Positions 7,098 through 14,852 of a stretch of 64,000 nt of DNA are shown here, in pieces. The DNA is taken from positions 1-64,000 of the forward strand of contig NZ_AVFK01000034.1 in the NCBI RefSeq assembly GCF_000936425.1. Direction: 5' to 3'. A model generated the notes under the pieces. The model made no database searches, was not told where the DNA came from, and saw only the letters and a program-made list of their open reading frames with translations. The stretch comes from Skermanella aerolata KACC 11604. GTDB taxonomy: Bacteria > Pseudomonadota > Alphaproteobacteria > Azospirillales > Azospirillaceae. Both the position numbers and the translations under genes were made by a program. The stretch's first letter is position 1, and every line of letters starts with the position of its first letter.

Positions 7098-9548
7098 ATG
7101 AATTCTGATTTGGGCGAACCCATGAACGGGCTGGCGATCTGGCGCAAGCATCCATACGGAAAAATCAAGGCGCTGTACCGCGACAGGGTGGCGACGGTGG
7201 CCGCCGGCCTGCTCGACCGCTACGAGAGAAAGAACACCTACGCCGAAGGATCCGTCATAGAATTCGCGCGGAACAATCTCCGGCTCGCCCGCTCCAGTGA
7301 CGGCGAGGCCTGGCTCCGGATCACGGAGTGCATCCCCGACCTGATCGCATCGGAGACGACGGATCTCGAGCTGCGGGATCGGATCACGCCGGATGCGATC
7401 GGCACATGCCTGCTCGCGGCGGCGCTCAGCGGTTCGGATTGGGCTCGCTTCCGCCTGAGCTGGCATCTCGGCCTGCACGGCCACGCCGAGCTTTCCCGCG
7501 CGGCGGTCGATGCGTACGAGCTGGCGCAGTTCAGGGCATTCTCGATGATCACCGCCCTCGGCGCGCACGACGCGGTGCTGCCGGACATCGTGGCCGTCAA
7601 CATCGGCGAGGTCAAGCGGATGGTCGAGGACATAGAGGGAAGCGACGCGGCCAGGACCGGGATAAAGAAGAAACAGGAACAGGGAAGCCCTGCTAACAGG
7701 ACCCGCGATGCAGCCGGACAGGAAGGGGACATGAAGTACAAGGGAATCCATCGTCTCGGTGAATTCCTCGGTCGAACTGCAACGGAACCGTCCGCGAGCG
7801 ATGACGATTTCATGCCCGGTCTCAAGGTTATCGATAACGCCTATCCTTCGCCGCCCCAGCTAAGAGACACATCGAGGCCGGACGAGGTCTCGCCCCCGCG
7901 GGACATGACACGCGGAAGCAGTGGAATAAAGATCATGAATTGGCTTTCTCTCTGGCGATCCGAGCCCTTCAGCGATATTCTGGTAAATCACAAGAACGCC
8001 CTGAGCGGGATATCCGACGGACTGCTCGAACTCGCCGAGTTGAAATTCAGCGCATCCGGATCCCCGTTTTTGCCTAGCGCCCTGCTGCGGGACTCGATGG
8101 GTGCGGCGCGACTGCTGGATGCCCATGCATGGCTGCAGCTCGCCGAAGCGCTGCCCGACCATCTGGCTGGACTGATCGACCAGAACGCGCCCGCGTCGCT
8201 GGCGGGTGTCCTTGAGGCGAAGAAGACCGATATCGAGGGAACCTGCCTGCTGCTCGCGAGCGCCTACGGCAACCGCTGGGCCCGGTACATGCTGTCGTAT
8301 CACCTGGCGATCCATGGTCACGCCGACCTCGCCCGGCAGGCGGTCAACCTCTCGGAGATCGAGAGGTGCTTCACACCCTATTTCGTGCTCAGGGTCAACG
8401 GCGGAGAGGCGTCCATCTTGGCCGAGTACGTGACGGAAAACCGGGCTGAGATCGCGGCTCACATCCGCAGGATCGAGGAACAGGGGAAGGCGCCGCCGAC
8501 GATCGACTGGGACAAGGTGCAGCCCCAGGAAACCGGGCGCGGGAGATCCAAGGCCCCCAACGCCGCCGATGACCGGGAAGCATCACGGCCCAAGCTGGCC
8601 TGGGAGAGAACGAACTCGGAGACGGCGGCGGGCGAGTCCTCGAAAGCGGCTTCCGGCCCGATCGCCTTCGTCCTGCGCAGCTCGATCCCCCTGCCCCATG
8701 ACCGCGACTATCGCAAGCTTGTCGAGGATGCCAACCGGATCCTGCCAAGGGTGCCGCTGCGGGAAGCGCCGGATCCCGACGAAGTCGCGGCTTCGCTCGG
8801 CGAGGAATTCCCCTGGATGACGCCTGCGATCGAGACGGTCCGGTCCCACCTGGTGCTGGCTGGCCGACTGGGCGGCACCACGATCCTTCCACCATTGGTC
8901 CTCGTCGGCCCGCCCGGATGCGGCAAGAGCAGATTCGCCCGACGGCTGGCCGAGACGCTCAACCTGCCCCATGTGCGGCTGTCCTGCGGCGGCATCACCG
9001 ACAACCGCATCCTTGCCGGCACGGCGCGCGGCTGGGCGAGCCAGTCGCCCTCTCTGCCGGTGACGGTGATGATGAGATACCGGGTCGCGAACGCCGCCAT
9101 CGTCCTCGACGAGATCGAGAAGGCCGGCGGCGGATCCAGGTCGGGCCGCATCGATCTGACGCTGCTCGGCATGGTCGAGAGGGAGACCGCGCGGGACTAC
9201 TTCGACGAGGGTTTGTCGGCGGAAGTCGATATATCGAGGATAAACTGGATCTTCACGTCGAACGACAGGTCCAGGATTTCGCCACTGCTGCGCTCCCGCC
9301 TCGACTTCATCGAAATCGGCCAGCCGGGGCCGCGGGATTTCGACGCGATCCTGGCTGGCGTGCTGTGGGATATCGCGAAGTCTTTCGACGTGCTGATCGA
9401 GGAATTGCCGGACCTCGATCCTGTGGTCGTGGCCGAGATGAGGCGCGGTTTCGCCGAGGGCAGGCTGACCGCCCGGCAGACGGGCAAGCTCGTGTGGGCG
9501 GCGCTGGTGGCGGCGGCGGATGCCGATCGCTATCGGTCGCGTCACTGA
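7098..9548 (+). CDS. AAA+ ATPase with internally duplicated N-terminal module
   Basis: From the ATG at 7098 the protein has 816 residues. Residues about 9-185 and 280-465 are repeats of one module: MNGLAIWRKHPY pairs with MNWLSLWRSEPF, and GTCLLAAALSG.DWARFRLSWHLG with GTCLLLASAYGNRWARYMLSYHLA. The C-terminal third is a AAA+ domain: Walker A GPPGCGKS at about 604-611, Walker B IVLDEIEK at about 668-675, sensor-1 FTSND, and an arginine-finger-like LLRSRLDF. The layout resembles Lon/ClpX-like ATPases without a protease domain. It heads a run of closely spaced genes (LLHR-family and Xre proteins). Codons upstream to 6726 are open but non-coding in character. Function unknown; remodelling of a partner is inference. 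Confidence 0.82.
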   Translation: MNSDLGEPMNGLAIWRKHPYGKIKALYRDRVATVAAGLLDRYERKNTYAEGSVIEFARNNLRLARSSDGEAWLRITECIPDLIASETTDLELRDRITPDAIGTCLLAAALSGSDWARFRLSWHLGLHGHAELSRAAVDAYELAQFRAFSMITALGAHDAVLPDIVAVNIGEVKRMVEDIEGSDAARTGIKKKQEQGSPANRTRDAAGQEGDMKYKGIHRLGEFLGRTATEPSASDDDFMPGLKVIDNAYPSPPQLRDTSRPDEVSPPRDMTRGSSGIKIMNWLSLWRSEPFSDILVNHKNALSGISDGLLELAELKFSASGSPFLPSALLRDSMGAARLLDAHAWLQLAEALPDHLAGLIDQNAPASLAGVLEAKKTDIEGTCLLLASAYGNRWARYMLSYHLAIHGHADLARQAVNLSEIERCFTPYFVLRVNGGEASILAEYVTENRAEIAAHIRRIEEQGKAPPTIDWDKVQPQETGRGRSKAPNAADDREASRPKLAWERTNSETAAGESSKAASGPIAFVLRSSIPLPHDRDYRKLVEDANRILPRVPLREAPDPDEVAASLGEEFPWMTPAIETVRSHLVLAGRLGGTTILPPLVLVGPPGCGKSRFARRLAETLNLPHVRLSCGGITDNRILAGTARGWASQSPSLPVTVMMRYRVANAAIVLDEIEKAGGGSRSGRIDLTLLGMVERETARDYFDEGLSAEVDISRINWIFTSNDRSRISPLLRSRLDFIEIGQPGPRDFDAILAGVLWDIAKSFDVLIEELPDLDPVVVAEMRRGFAEGRLTARQTGKLVWAALVAAADADRYRSRH

Positions 9549-9580
9549 CGGGCAAGGCGGCGATGCGAGGAAGGATTGGG

Positions 9581-10060
9581 ATGGAGATGGAGAACACGAA
9601 GGGCCTGGAATTCCGGGACGGCGAGATCGACAGCCTGCGCCACCTGACCGGAACCGATGAGGGCGGTCGTCCGGACGACAGTGACTTCGTCCTGCTTCAC
9701 AAAATCCTGGTGCCTGACAGGAAGCCTTTCGAGATACTGATCTGCCGCATTCGCGGACAGCAGGATATCTTCAGCGATGAACTGGAGTATTTCGAGCGGC
9801 TGCGGCCCGATCACCTCGAGTGGCTACGCCAGGCCCGCTACGGCTACGCGCTTCGGAAGCTGGATTGGCAACGCCGGGTCGAGCAGGCCCGTCTCGATGC
9901 CGTCAAACGGGCTGAGATATTGCTCGGCCAGGAAGCACTAAAGGACAGGCTTGCCGCCGCCCAGCGTATCGAGAGCGGCGGGTCTTCTGATTTTCACCGG
10001 CCGGCCGCCGAGGCGCTGGTTGAAGAGAAGCGCTCCGTCTCAGGAAGGGGCTCGGACTGA
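9581..10060 (+). CDS. LLHR-family protein 1, 159 aa
   Basis: Unrecognised. The ATG at 9581 follows GGAAGG by about seven bases. Residues about 35-60 read FVLLHKILVPDRKPFEILIC, the same core as the two following genes (LLH(R/K)..VP....(Y/F)(D/E)(I/L)LI). The rest is helical and basic (LDWQRRVEQARLDAVKRAEI). It lies 32 bases after the AAA+ gene, probably in the same transcript. Its last codons overlap the Xre-like fragment at 10024-10197 in another frame. Confidence 0.6.
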   Translation: MEMENTKGLEFRDGEIDSLRHLTGTDEGGRPDDSDFVLLHKILVPDRKPFEILICRIRGQQDIFSDELEYFERLRPDHLEWLRQARYGYALRKLDWQRRVEQARLDAVKRAEILLGQEALKDRLAAAQRIESGGSSDFHRPAAEALVEEKRSVSGRGSD

Positions 10061-10197
10061 CCGTTTCGGAGTTCGCCGAGGTATTCCACCTGCCTGAGGA
10101 AAAAATCATCGCCTGGGAAAAGGGCGAGCCGCCCGATGCGGTGACGCTGGCGCTGCTGGCAGCGATCGCGGCGGACCCTGGAACGTCGCCAGGCTGA
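10024..10197 (+). pseudogene. Xre-like HTH fragment without a start codon
   Basis: This frame encodes RKGLGLTVSEFAEVFHLPEE followed by KIIAWEKGEPPDAVTL, a recognisable Cro/CI-type helix-turn-helix with the conserved (I/L).WE.G signature. It lacks ATG, GTG or TTG after the in-frame TGA at 10021. It sits in the -1 frame relative to the preceding LLHR gene. It may be a decayed gene, or could be made by frameshifting from that gene; I see no canonical slippery heptamer. The complete counterpart follows the third LLHR gene (11782). Confidence 0.5.
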
Positions 10198-10310
10198 TCG
10201 ACGACACCTTCTCGGGACGCTCGGACAAGCATTCGGTGGATGATGGTCGGCAAGCCTGAATCAGCCCGCGTATCTTCCAGCGCGTCCTGGCTCCAAAAAG
10301 GAAAAGATCC

Positions 10311-10919
10311 GTGACATCCATGAATGAACAGAATCCGGTCTGGATCGAGGGTGAGCCGGACCAGGTCCGCGCATCCCTGCTCGCGGTAAACGGCAGGCCG
10401 CCCGAGACCGTCGATCTGCTGCACCGGGTCCCTGTTCCGGACGGCCCCGGCTACGATCTGCTGATCCTGCGCGCAGACGGCGAGCTCGCGATGACGACCA
10501 ATGAGAGCGGCGTCCAGGCCGTCATGAGCTACGACCGGTTCCTGGAGATGACGGAAGTCCAGCTTCCTGATGAGCTGGTTGAACTCGATCGGCGCTACCG
10601 CGCCCGAAAGTCTGTTTTCAAGGTTCTGGCAAGGGCCGGCCGGCTCTACGATGTCGAGCTCGGCATCCGGGACAGCGCAGACTATCTGCCGGATCCAGGG
10701 CCATCTCCGGTCAGCTACGATGTCGATCGCGACGAGCTCGAAGTCCGGGTGCGCGACGGGCACGTCCAGTGCACCTCGGCGCTCGACATCGCCGGCACCT
10801 GGACGTATCACGACGCCGACATGAATGATCTAGGCTACACGATTCAGCACGCGAGCCGGAACAGCGACCTGATCGTCGAGGCCCTCAAGAGAGTCAGGAA
10901 GGAACGGGGCTATGAGTGA
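10311..10919 (+). CDS. LLHR-family protein 2, 202 aa
   Basis: Residues about 37-70 contain VDLLHRVPVPDGPGYDLLIL followed by RADGELAMTTNESGVQA, strongly matching the next gene (ELLHRIFVP..., YDLLICRADGHVILTTGISG) and weakly the previous one. A later AGRLYDVELGI matches AEALYERELGL of the next gene. The GTG at 10311 has AAGGAAAAG upstream; the ATG at 10320 is an alternative. The last eight bases overlap the next gene. The beta-strand-rich core with RADG could be a small ligand-binding or nucleic-acid-binding fold, but no family is recognised. Confidence 0.65.
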   Translation: MTSMNEQNPVWIEGEPDQVRASLLAVNGRPPETVDLLHRVPVPDGPGYDLLILRADGELAMTTNESGVQAVMSYDRFLEMTEVQLPDELVELDRRYRARKSVFKVLARAGRLYDVELGIRDSADYLPDPGPSPVSYDVDRDELEVRVRDGHVQCTSALDIAGTWTYHDADMNDLGYTIQHASRNSDLIVEALKRVRKERGYE

Positions 10920-11778
10920 CCTTGCCTGGAAGCCGAAGGAACGGGAGCAGGTCCGCTGGGCGGCCCGGCGCGACGACGGCTCCTACCCTCGGGACATCGA
11001 GCTGCTGCACCGGATCTTCGTGCCGCACGACTACCAGTACAATGAGAAGTCCGGCGACCTGCCCGATGACGGGAGCTACGACCTGCTGATCTGCCGCGCC
11101 GACGGTCATGTCATCCTGACGACGGGGATCAGCGGTGTGCAGGTCAGGGCGACCCGCGACTGGCTGATGACGATGTATTCCGAATATGTACCGGGGGTCC
11201 AGCAGGCCCATCATCGGCGGCTCCGGGTTCTTTCCATGTGCATCAGTGCCTTCCGGCACGCCGAGGCGCTCTATGAGCGTGAACTTGGCCTGCCCGACCG
11301 GGGGGATGGAAAAAGATCCGGCCTCGGTCTGTTCGACGCCCATGACGAAGCCGACATGGAGACCCTGACCAGGCTGATCAATGTCCTGCCGACCGATCTC
11401 CTGCGAAACTTCCGGCGTCTCGAGCGAGACGCGACGCCGGAGCAGACCGAGATCGTGATGCGCCACGTTTGCCGCGTCCTCACCGTGGCCGGCATGGAAA
11501 TAACGCGGATGGCGATCCGGAGCCGGGCGGATCCGGATGCCGACAGGATGACGGAAGAGGAGATCGCCGAGTGGTCAATCAAAGCGGTCGATGAGGTCGA
11601 TCGAGAGAGGCGCGAACGGGCCGATGCCGTCAGGCGTCTCGAGCGCCTGGCGGTGATGCGGGACGGACTGGACCAGCTGCGCGACGAGCTTGACGCCGCG
11701 GATCAGGATAGGGACGATGAGCGTCGGGGCGACCGTCACGGCTTTGATCAGCGCGGGCCCGACGGGGATGGGATCTGA
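10912..11778 (+). CDS. LLHR-family protein 3, 288 aa
   Basis: The longest of the three paralogues. The shared core is at about residues 30-75, with an inserted acidic loop (NEKSGDLPDDG) before YDLLICRADG. The C-terminal half is helical and very rich in Arg, Asp and Glu (VDRERRERADAVRRLERLAV), likely a coiled coil. It starts inside the end of the previous gene (ATGAGTGA overlap) and ends three bases before an Xre-type gene, so the three are one translational unit. No catalytic motif is evident. Confidence 0.65.
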   Translation: MSDLAWKPKEREQVRWAARRDDGSYPRDIELLHRIFVPHDYQYNEKSGDLPDDGSYDLLICRADGHVILTTGISGVQVRATRDWLMTMYSEYVPGVQQAHHRRLRVLSMCISAFRHAEALYERELGLPDRGDGKRSGLGLFDAHDEADMETLTRLINVLPTDLLRNFRRLERDATPEQTEIVMRHVCRVLTVAGMEITRMAIRSRADPDADRMTEEEIAEWSIKAVDEVDRERRERADAVRRLERLAVMRDGLDQLRDELDAADQDRDDERRGDRHGFDQRGPDGDGI

Positions 11779-11781
11779 CCG

Positions 11782-12057
11782 ATGATGACTGGGAGAGATG
11801 CCACCCCGGCACCGGAGACAACAGCGATCGACCCGCGCCGGCTGCGCCGGCGCCTGGGTCTGACAATCGCGGATTTCTGCGAGATCTACCGCTTTGGTCC
11901 CGGCGACCTGGCGGCCTGGGAGAGCGGTTCAGCCGTGCCCGACAGGGCCGCCAGGCGGCGTCTCGCGGAAATCGCCGACGATCCCGCGGCCGCGATGACC
12001 TCTTGCATCGAGAAATTGAACAAAACAGCGTCTTGTAAACCGAATATACATTTGTGA
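11782..12057 (+). CDS. Xre-type helix-turn-helix protein, 91 aa
   Basis: The middle of the protein (RRLRRRLGLTIADFCEIYRF, then GPGDLAAWESGSAVPDRAAR) is a Cro/CI-type HTH with the conserved AWE.G turn. It may autoregulate the operon; a toxin-antitoxin or defence-type control role is inference. It follows the third LLHR gene by three bases. A broken relative follows the first LLHR gene, so the unit LLHR plus HTH appears to have been duplicated. Confidence 0.7.
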   Translation: MMTGRDATPAPETTAIDPRRLRRRLGLTIADFCEIYRFGPGDLAAWESGSAVPDRAARRRLAEIADDPAAAMTSCIEKLNKTASCKPNIHL

Positions 12058-12132
12058 CAAATTAAAGCCTCTGGTCCTATCGGATCATGCCGTTGTTTTC
12101 CGTAAGGTGCCGCTCACAAGGAGAAGAGATAG

Positions 12133-12729
12133 ATGTCGATATTTGATTTCATGATACCTAAGGTCGTTCATGCAAAGGCGATCGAGGCCAAATCCATGGA
12201 AGCGAAGGGGTCCGAAGTCAGTGTGGCCGCATATAAAGCGAAGCTTGCTGCGCATGGTCATTCGGCCGACCACTCCATCATTGGCGAGGCGAAGGGGGCT
12301 GTTATCCCCAAAATGGTCGAGAAGATGACCGTTTCGACTATGGTGCCTAAAATGACACTGTCCAAACTCGACGCCGGTATTGGGATCGGCAAAGCCGCTA
12401 CGGCTTCTGAAAAGCACCATGTCGCGGCGAAGGCGACCGGCACGACCGGTTATTCGCATCAAGTTGGGTCAAAGATGGTCCACCGCTTCTCGGCCAAGGC
12501 GGCAACCGCTGAAACCGCTACCAAATCCGGAAACGAGAGCGGCGGCAAAACCGAGCAGACCACGACCGAACACTCCCATCAGCACACCGAGAAGAGCAGC
12601 GACAATTCGATATCCGTCGAGGCCGGAAAGACAAGCGATCCCGTAAAGGCAGGCTCGCCGGCCAACGAAAAGACCACAACGACCACGGATGTCGATAAAA
12701 CGACAACCACGACAAGGACGACGAAATAG
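12133..12729 (+). CDS. low-complexity Ala/Lys/Thr/His-rich protein, 198 aa
   Basis: Unrecognised. The ATG at 12133 follows GAGAAGAG. The first half has repeated K.EAK, GAVIPKMVEKM and VPKMTLSK elements. The second half is Ser/Thr/Lys-rich and ends in a run of Thr-Thr-Thr and Asp/Lys (TTTTTDVDKTTTTTRTTK). No clear signal peptide, membrane helix or catalytic motif. Composition suggests a disordered, basic, possibly surface-exposed or nucleic-acid-associated protein. A strong inverted repeat follows it, consistent with a monocistronic unit. Confidence 0.55.
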   Translation: MSIFDFMIPKVVHAKAIEAKSMEAKGSEVSVAAYKAKLAAHGHSADHSIIGEAKGAVIPKMVEKMTVSTMVPKMTLSKLDAGIGIGKAATASEKHHVAAKATGTTGYSHQVGSKMVHRFSAKAATAETATKSGNESGGKTEQTTTEHSHQHTEKSSDNSISVEAGKTSDPVKAGSPANEKTTTTTDVDKTTTTTRTTK

Positions 12730-12734
12730 CGTCA

Positions 12735-12795
12735 TTTTCCTGAGGCGGGTGGGTTGTGCCGCAGAAGGTGGGAAAAACCCATCCGCCTCAGGAAA
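12735..12795. terminator. long inverted repeat, putative terminator
   Basis: Arms TTTCCTGAGGCGGGTGGGTT and AACCCATCCGCCTCAGGAAA pair along about 20 bp with one G-T wobble, separated by about 20 bases. It lies six bases after the stop of the preceding gene. No long T-run follows, so it could also stabilise mRNA. Confidence 0.7.
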
Positions 12796-12842
12796 CGGAG
12801 CCGCAGAATGCATCAGAAACCATCCCGTCAAGGATCATAGCA

Positions 12843-13454
12843 ATGGTACACATAAGCGCCGCGTGCCTGTTTCAGAAAATGCTGGAAACATTCGGCACAG
12901 CCGTAGCGCTTCGCGGCGTCTGGATGGGTACCGAGTACATGGCCGCGAAAATCAACCCAAAGTTACTCGATGAGGAAAGGGTTTTCTATTGCATAGGAAC
13001 CGAGTGCCTGTGCGTTCTCCTCTGGATCCATGAATGCCGTCAATACGGCAATGTCCCGAGATCGGATGATGTGCGCCAATATCTCAAAACGCTGCAGATG
13101 GAGAATTGCATCGACTTCGCCATGGCGGCTTCGGAAACACAGAGGATAAGCCACTTCTATATCGGTTTCGCGCACATGATGGCGAGCCAAGTCGATACCG
13201 TCAGGGACGCCATCAGCAACGATGCGGCAATCGACTGGAAAGCTTTCGATCGAGTGCTCGATGGTGCCAGAACGGCTATCGAGAAAGGCTTTCTCAACAA
13301 GGACAAGATGTTCAGGGTTATGGAAGAGGAGTCGATCAGGCGCCCGGATCTCAAGAAAGAAAAAGATCGCCTTTCCGGCTTCATCGGTTCCTCGAGGAGC
13401 CGTTTCAGGACATCCCTGATTCATTCGATTGAAGTTATACTTATTCCGCCCTGA
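12843..13454 (+). CDS. hypothetical protein, 203 aa
   Basis: Unrecognised. The ATG at 12843 has AAGGA about eight bases upstream; in-frame codons back to 12756 overlap the terminator hairpin and are rejected. The protein begins MVHISAACLFQKMLETF and is almost entirely helical, with several Cys and Trp residues near FYCIGTECLCVLLWIHECRQ (about residues 46-65). A lysine-rich C-terminal part includes PDLKKEKDRLSG. No signal peptide. It is followed by two hairpins. Confidence 0.55.
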   Translation: MVHISAACLFQKMLETFGTAVALRGVWMGTEYMAAKINPKLLDEERVFYCIGTECLCVLLWIHECRQYGNVPRSDDVRQYLKTLQMENCIDFAMAASETQRISHFYIGFAHMMASQVDTVRDAISNDAAIDWKAFDRVLDGARTAIEKGFLNKDKMFRVMEEESIRRPDLKKEKDRLSGFIGSSRSRFRTSLIHSIEVILIPP

Positions 13455-13568
13455 ATTGATCGAACGGGCTGGATCGCTGGTTGATTTTAATCTGCCGACA
13501 CGCTCGGAATCAGCATCGTCGCACCCCAGGCGACCGTCGCCGGACCAGCCGGTCGGGAACTGGAGCGC

Positions 13569-13669
13569 AGGATACCGGATCCGGCGCTGGTCTTGCCGAT
13601 GTAAAGCCGGTATCCTGTGGGGAAGAAAATCGCTCAAGAGGGGGTGCGGCTATCGCCGCACCCCCTCTT
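13569..13669. terminator. two consecutive hairpins
   Basis: First hairpin: CAGGATACCGG (13569) and CCGGTATCCTG (13608). Second: AAGAGGGGGTGCGGC (13636-13650) and GCCGCACCCCCTCTT (13655-13669) with a four-base loop, a very stable 15-bp stem. The second probably terminates transcription in one or both directions. Confidence 0.7.
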
Positions 13670-13699
13670 GCTCAACCGGACACATGTAGAGGATATACT

Positions 13700-13828
13700 G
13701 TGAGCGGACGCGAACGGGACGATGCAGAAGATCCGGATCTGACCGACTTCGATTTCCTCGGCGGCGGGCCGGTGCCGTGGATCTATACAGAGGACGGTGT
13801 CGCGTGGCATAAGCCGGGCTCGGGATAG
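13700..13828 (+). CDS. small acidic protein, 42 aa
   Basis: The GTG at 13700 has AGAGGA ten bases upstream. The product VSGRERDDAEDPDLTDFDFL continues GGGPVPWIYTEDGVAWHKPG, giving a short acidic protein with tryptophans at its end. Unrecognised. Its 3' half overlaps the start of the DUF1456-like frame. Confidence 0.45.
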   Translation: MSGRERDDAEDPDLTDFDFLGGGPVPWIYTEDGVAWHKPGSG

Positions 13829-14048
13829 GACCGACGTCCCTGACGACAGGCATTTCACCAACAGGGTCTATCAGCAAATCCGGGCGCTCTGCGGCCCCTT
13901 CACCGACCAGGAACTGCTTGATCTTTTCGCCCGCGGCGGTTTCACGGCGACCCGCAACCAACTCAACGCCTGAAAACGTCCGCTGGGACACAAGAACTAC
14001 GGGGTCGTGCCGGAAAAAGGCATCCTTGCTGTTCGCATCATTCTTTGA
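13797..14048 (+). pseudogene. DUF1456-like protein with TGA at a tryptophan position
   Basis: The frame reads RHFTNRVYQQIRALCGPFTD, then QELLDLFARGGFTATRNQLN, A, TGA, KRPLGHKNYGVVPEKG and ends at 14048. It resembles DUF1456 (YehS-like) half-domains, where a Trp follows 'QL.A'; here TGG would have become TGA (13971-13973). Family assignment is from memory of the pattern and only moderate. The GTG at 13797 is a possible start. Without read-through the product is a 58-residue stub. Confidence 0.45.
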
Positions 14049-14152
14049 TGAGAGTAAAAGCATAGCCTGATGAATAATTTAGCCAAGCATGGATCGATGA
14101 TAGGCTGCATTGATTCATGATAGTGGGGTTTGCTGTACATGGATTGACGATA

Positions 14153-14357
14153 ATGGCAACCGTAAAAGACCTGTCCCAACAGTGCCAGGATCCGACCTCG
14201 GAGCAGTGGGAGCAGGCGTGTCGCCGCGAAGTCGTCATCCGCAGTCTTCTGAGAGAGGCTAACGGCGTCGTCACACAAGCGGCTTGCCGGCCGAGCAGCA
14301 ACAAACCTCGGCATCAGCGTGCCGACCTTGTATCGCTTGGTCGCCCGATGCTTTATT
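14153..14357 (+). pseudogene. Mu-type transposase N-terminal fragment, frameshifted
   Basis: From the ATG at 14153: MATVKDLSQQCQDPTSEQWE, then QACRREVVIRSLLREANGVV, as in the N-terminal HTH of Mu/Tn7-like DDE transposases. The continuation NLGISVPTLYRLVAR is in a different frame (from about 14305), so a base has been lost or gained around 14285-14305. Nothing of the catalytic domain remains. It is a dead fragment joined to the following membrane ORF. Confidence 0.55.
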
Positions 14358-14597
14358 CTCTCAGCGCTACTGGTTTACATCTTTGTCGATCTGAATGAGG
14401 CGAAGGAATATGCTCTTCATAAGGAACTGTCCAAGATCAAGGAAGAGGTTCAAAAGAGAAATGCGCTGCCTGTCGAGATAGCGGAATTCAAGCAGTCCAT
14501 CGACAAGCTGGTCAGCGACCCGAAGATGACCGATGCCGAGCGCGCTAGGGTTCTAGAGATCGGAAAGGCTCTCCTGGAGTACAAGACGGACCAGTGA
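14319..14597 (+). CDS. small membrane-anchored coiled-coil ORF, chimeric N-terminus
   Basis: The first 11 residues (MPTLYRLVARC) belong to the transposase fragment. They are followed by a hydrophobic helix FILSALLVYIFVDL and a charged helical tail (KELSKIKEEVQKRNALPVEI, SIDKLVSDPKMTDAERARVL). The native start of the tail gene is therefore probably lost and replaced by the transposon remnant. Whether it is expressed is unknown. It ends just before the shared about 100-bp intergenic repeat. Confidence 0.4.
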   Translation: MPTLYRLVARCFILSALLVYIFVDLNEAKEYALHKELSKIKEEVQKRNALPVEIAEFKQSIDKLVSDPKMTDAERARVLEIGKALLEYKTDQ

Positions 14598-14641
14598 CGA
14601 CGAGGCCGGAATGCGAGAAAAGGCCGGGGATTTTCCCGGTT

Positions 14642-14739
14642 TTTTCTATTTTTCAGCCCAACCCCTTGCACAATCCGAAAACCCTTCTCATTTATCCAAT
14701 TATCAGGCCACTATCCCGGCCTTGCCGCCCACACCGGCG
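14642..14739 (+). repeat. dispersed about 100-bp intergenic repeat, copy 1
   Basis: Contains AACCCCTTGCACAATCCG, CTCATTTATCC and GCCGCCCACACCGGCG in the same order and spacing as copy 2 at 17682-17778. It is upstream of the gene at 14853. A TTGCAC-like hexamer inside it could be part of a promoter. Confidence 0.7.
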
Positions 14740-14852
14740 CAGCTTCATGGAAGCGGGGATTTTCATCATTCATCAGCGGTCGATCGTTCTCGATGATACG
14801 TCTGGCTCTGTGGGCAAGTCTATCCGGAAAACGCGAGAAGGAACCGCCCGAA

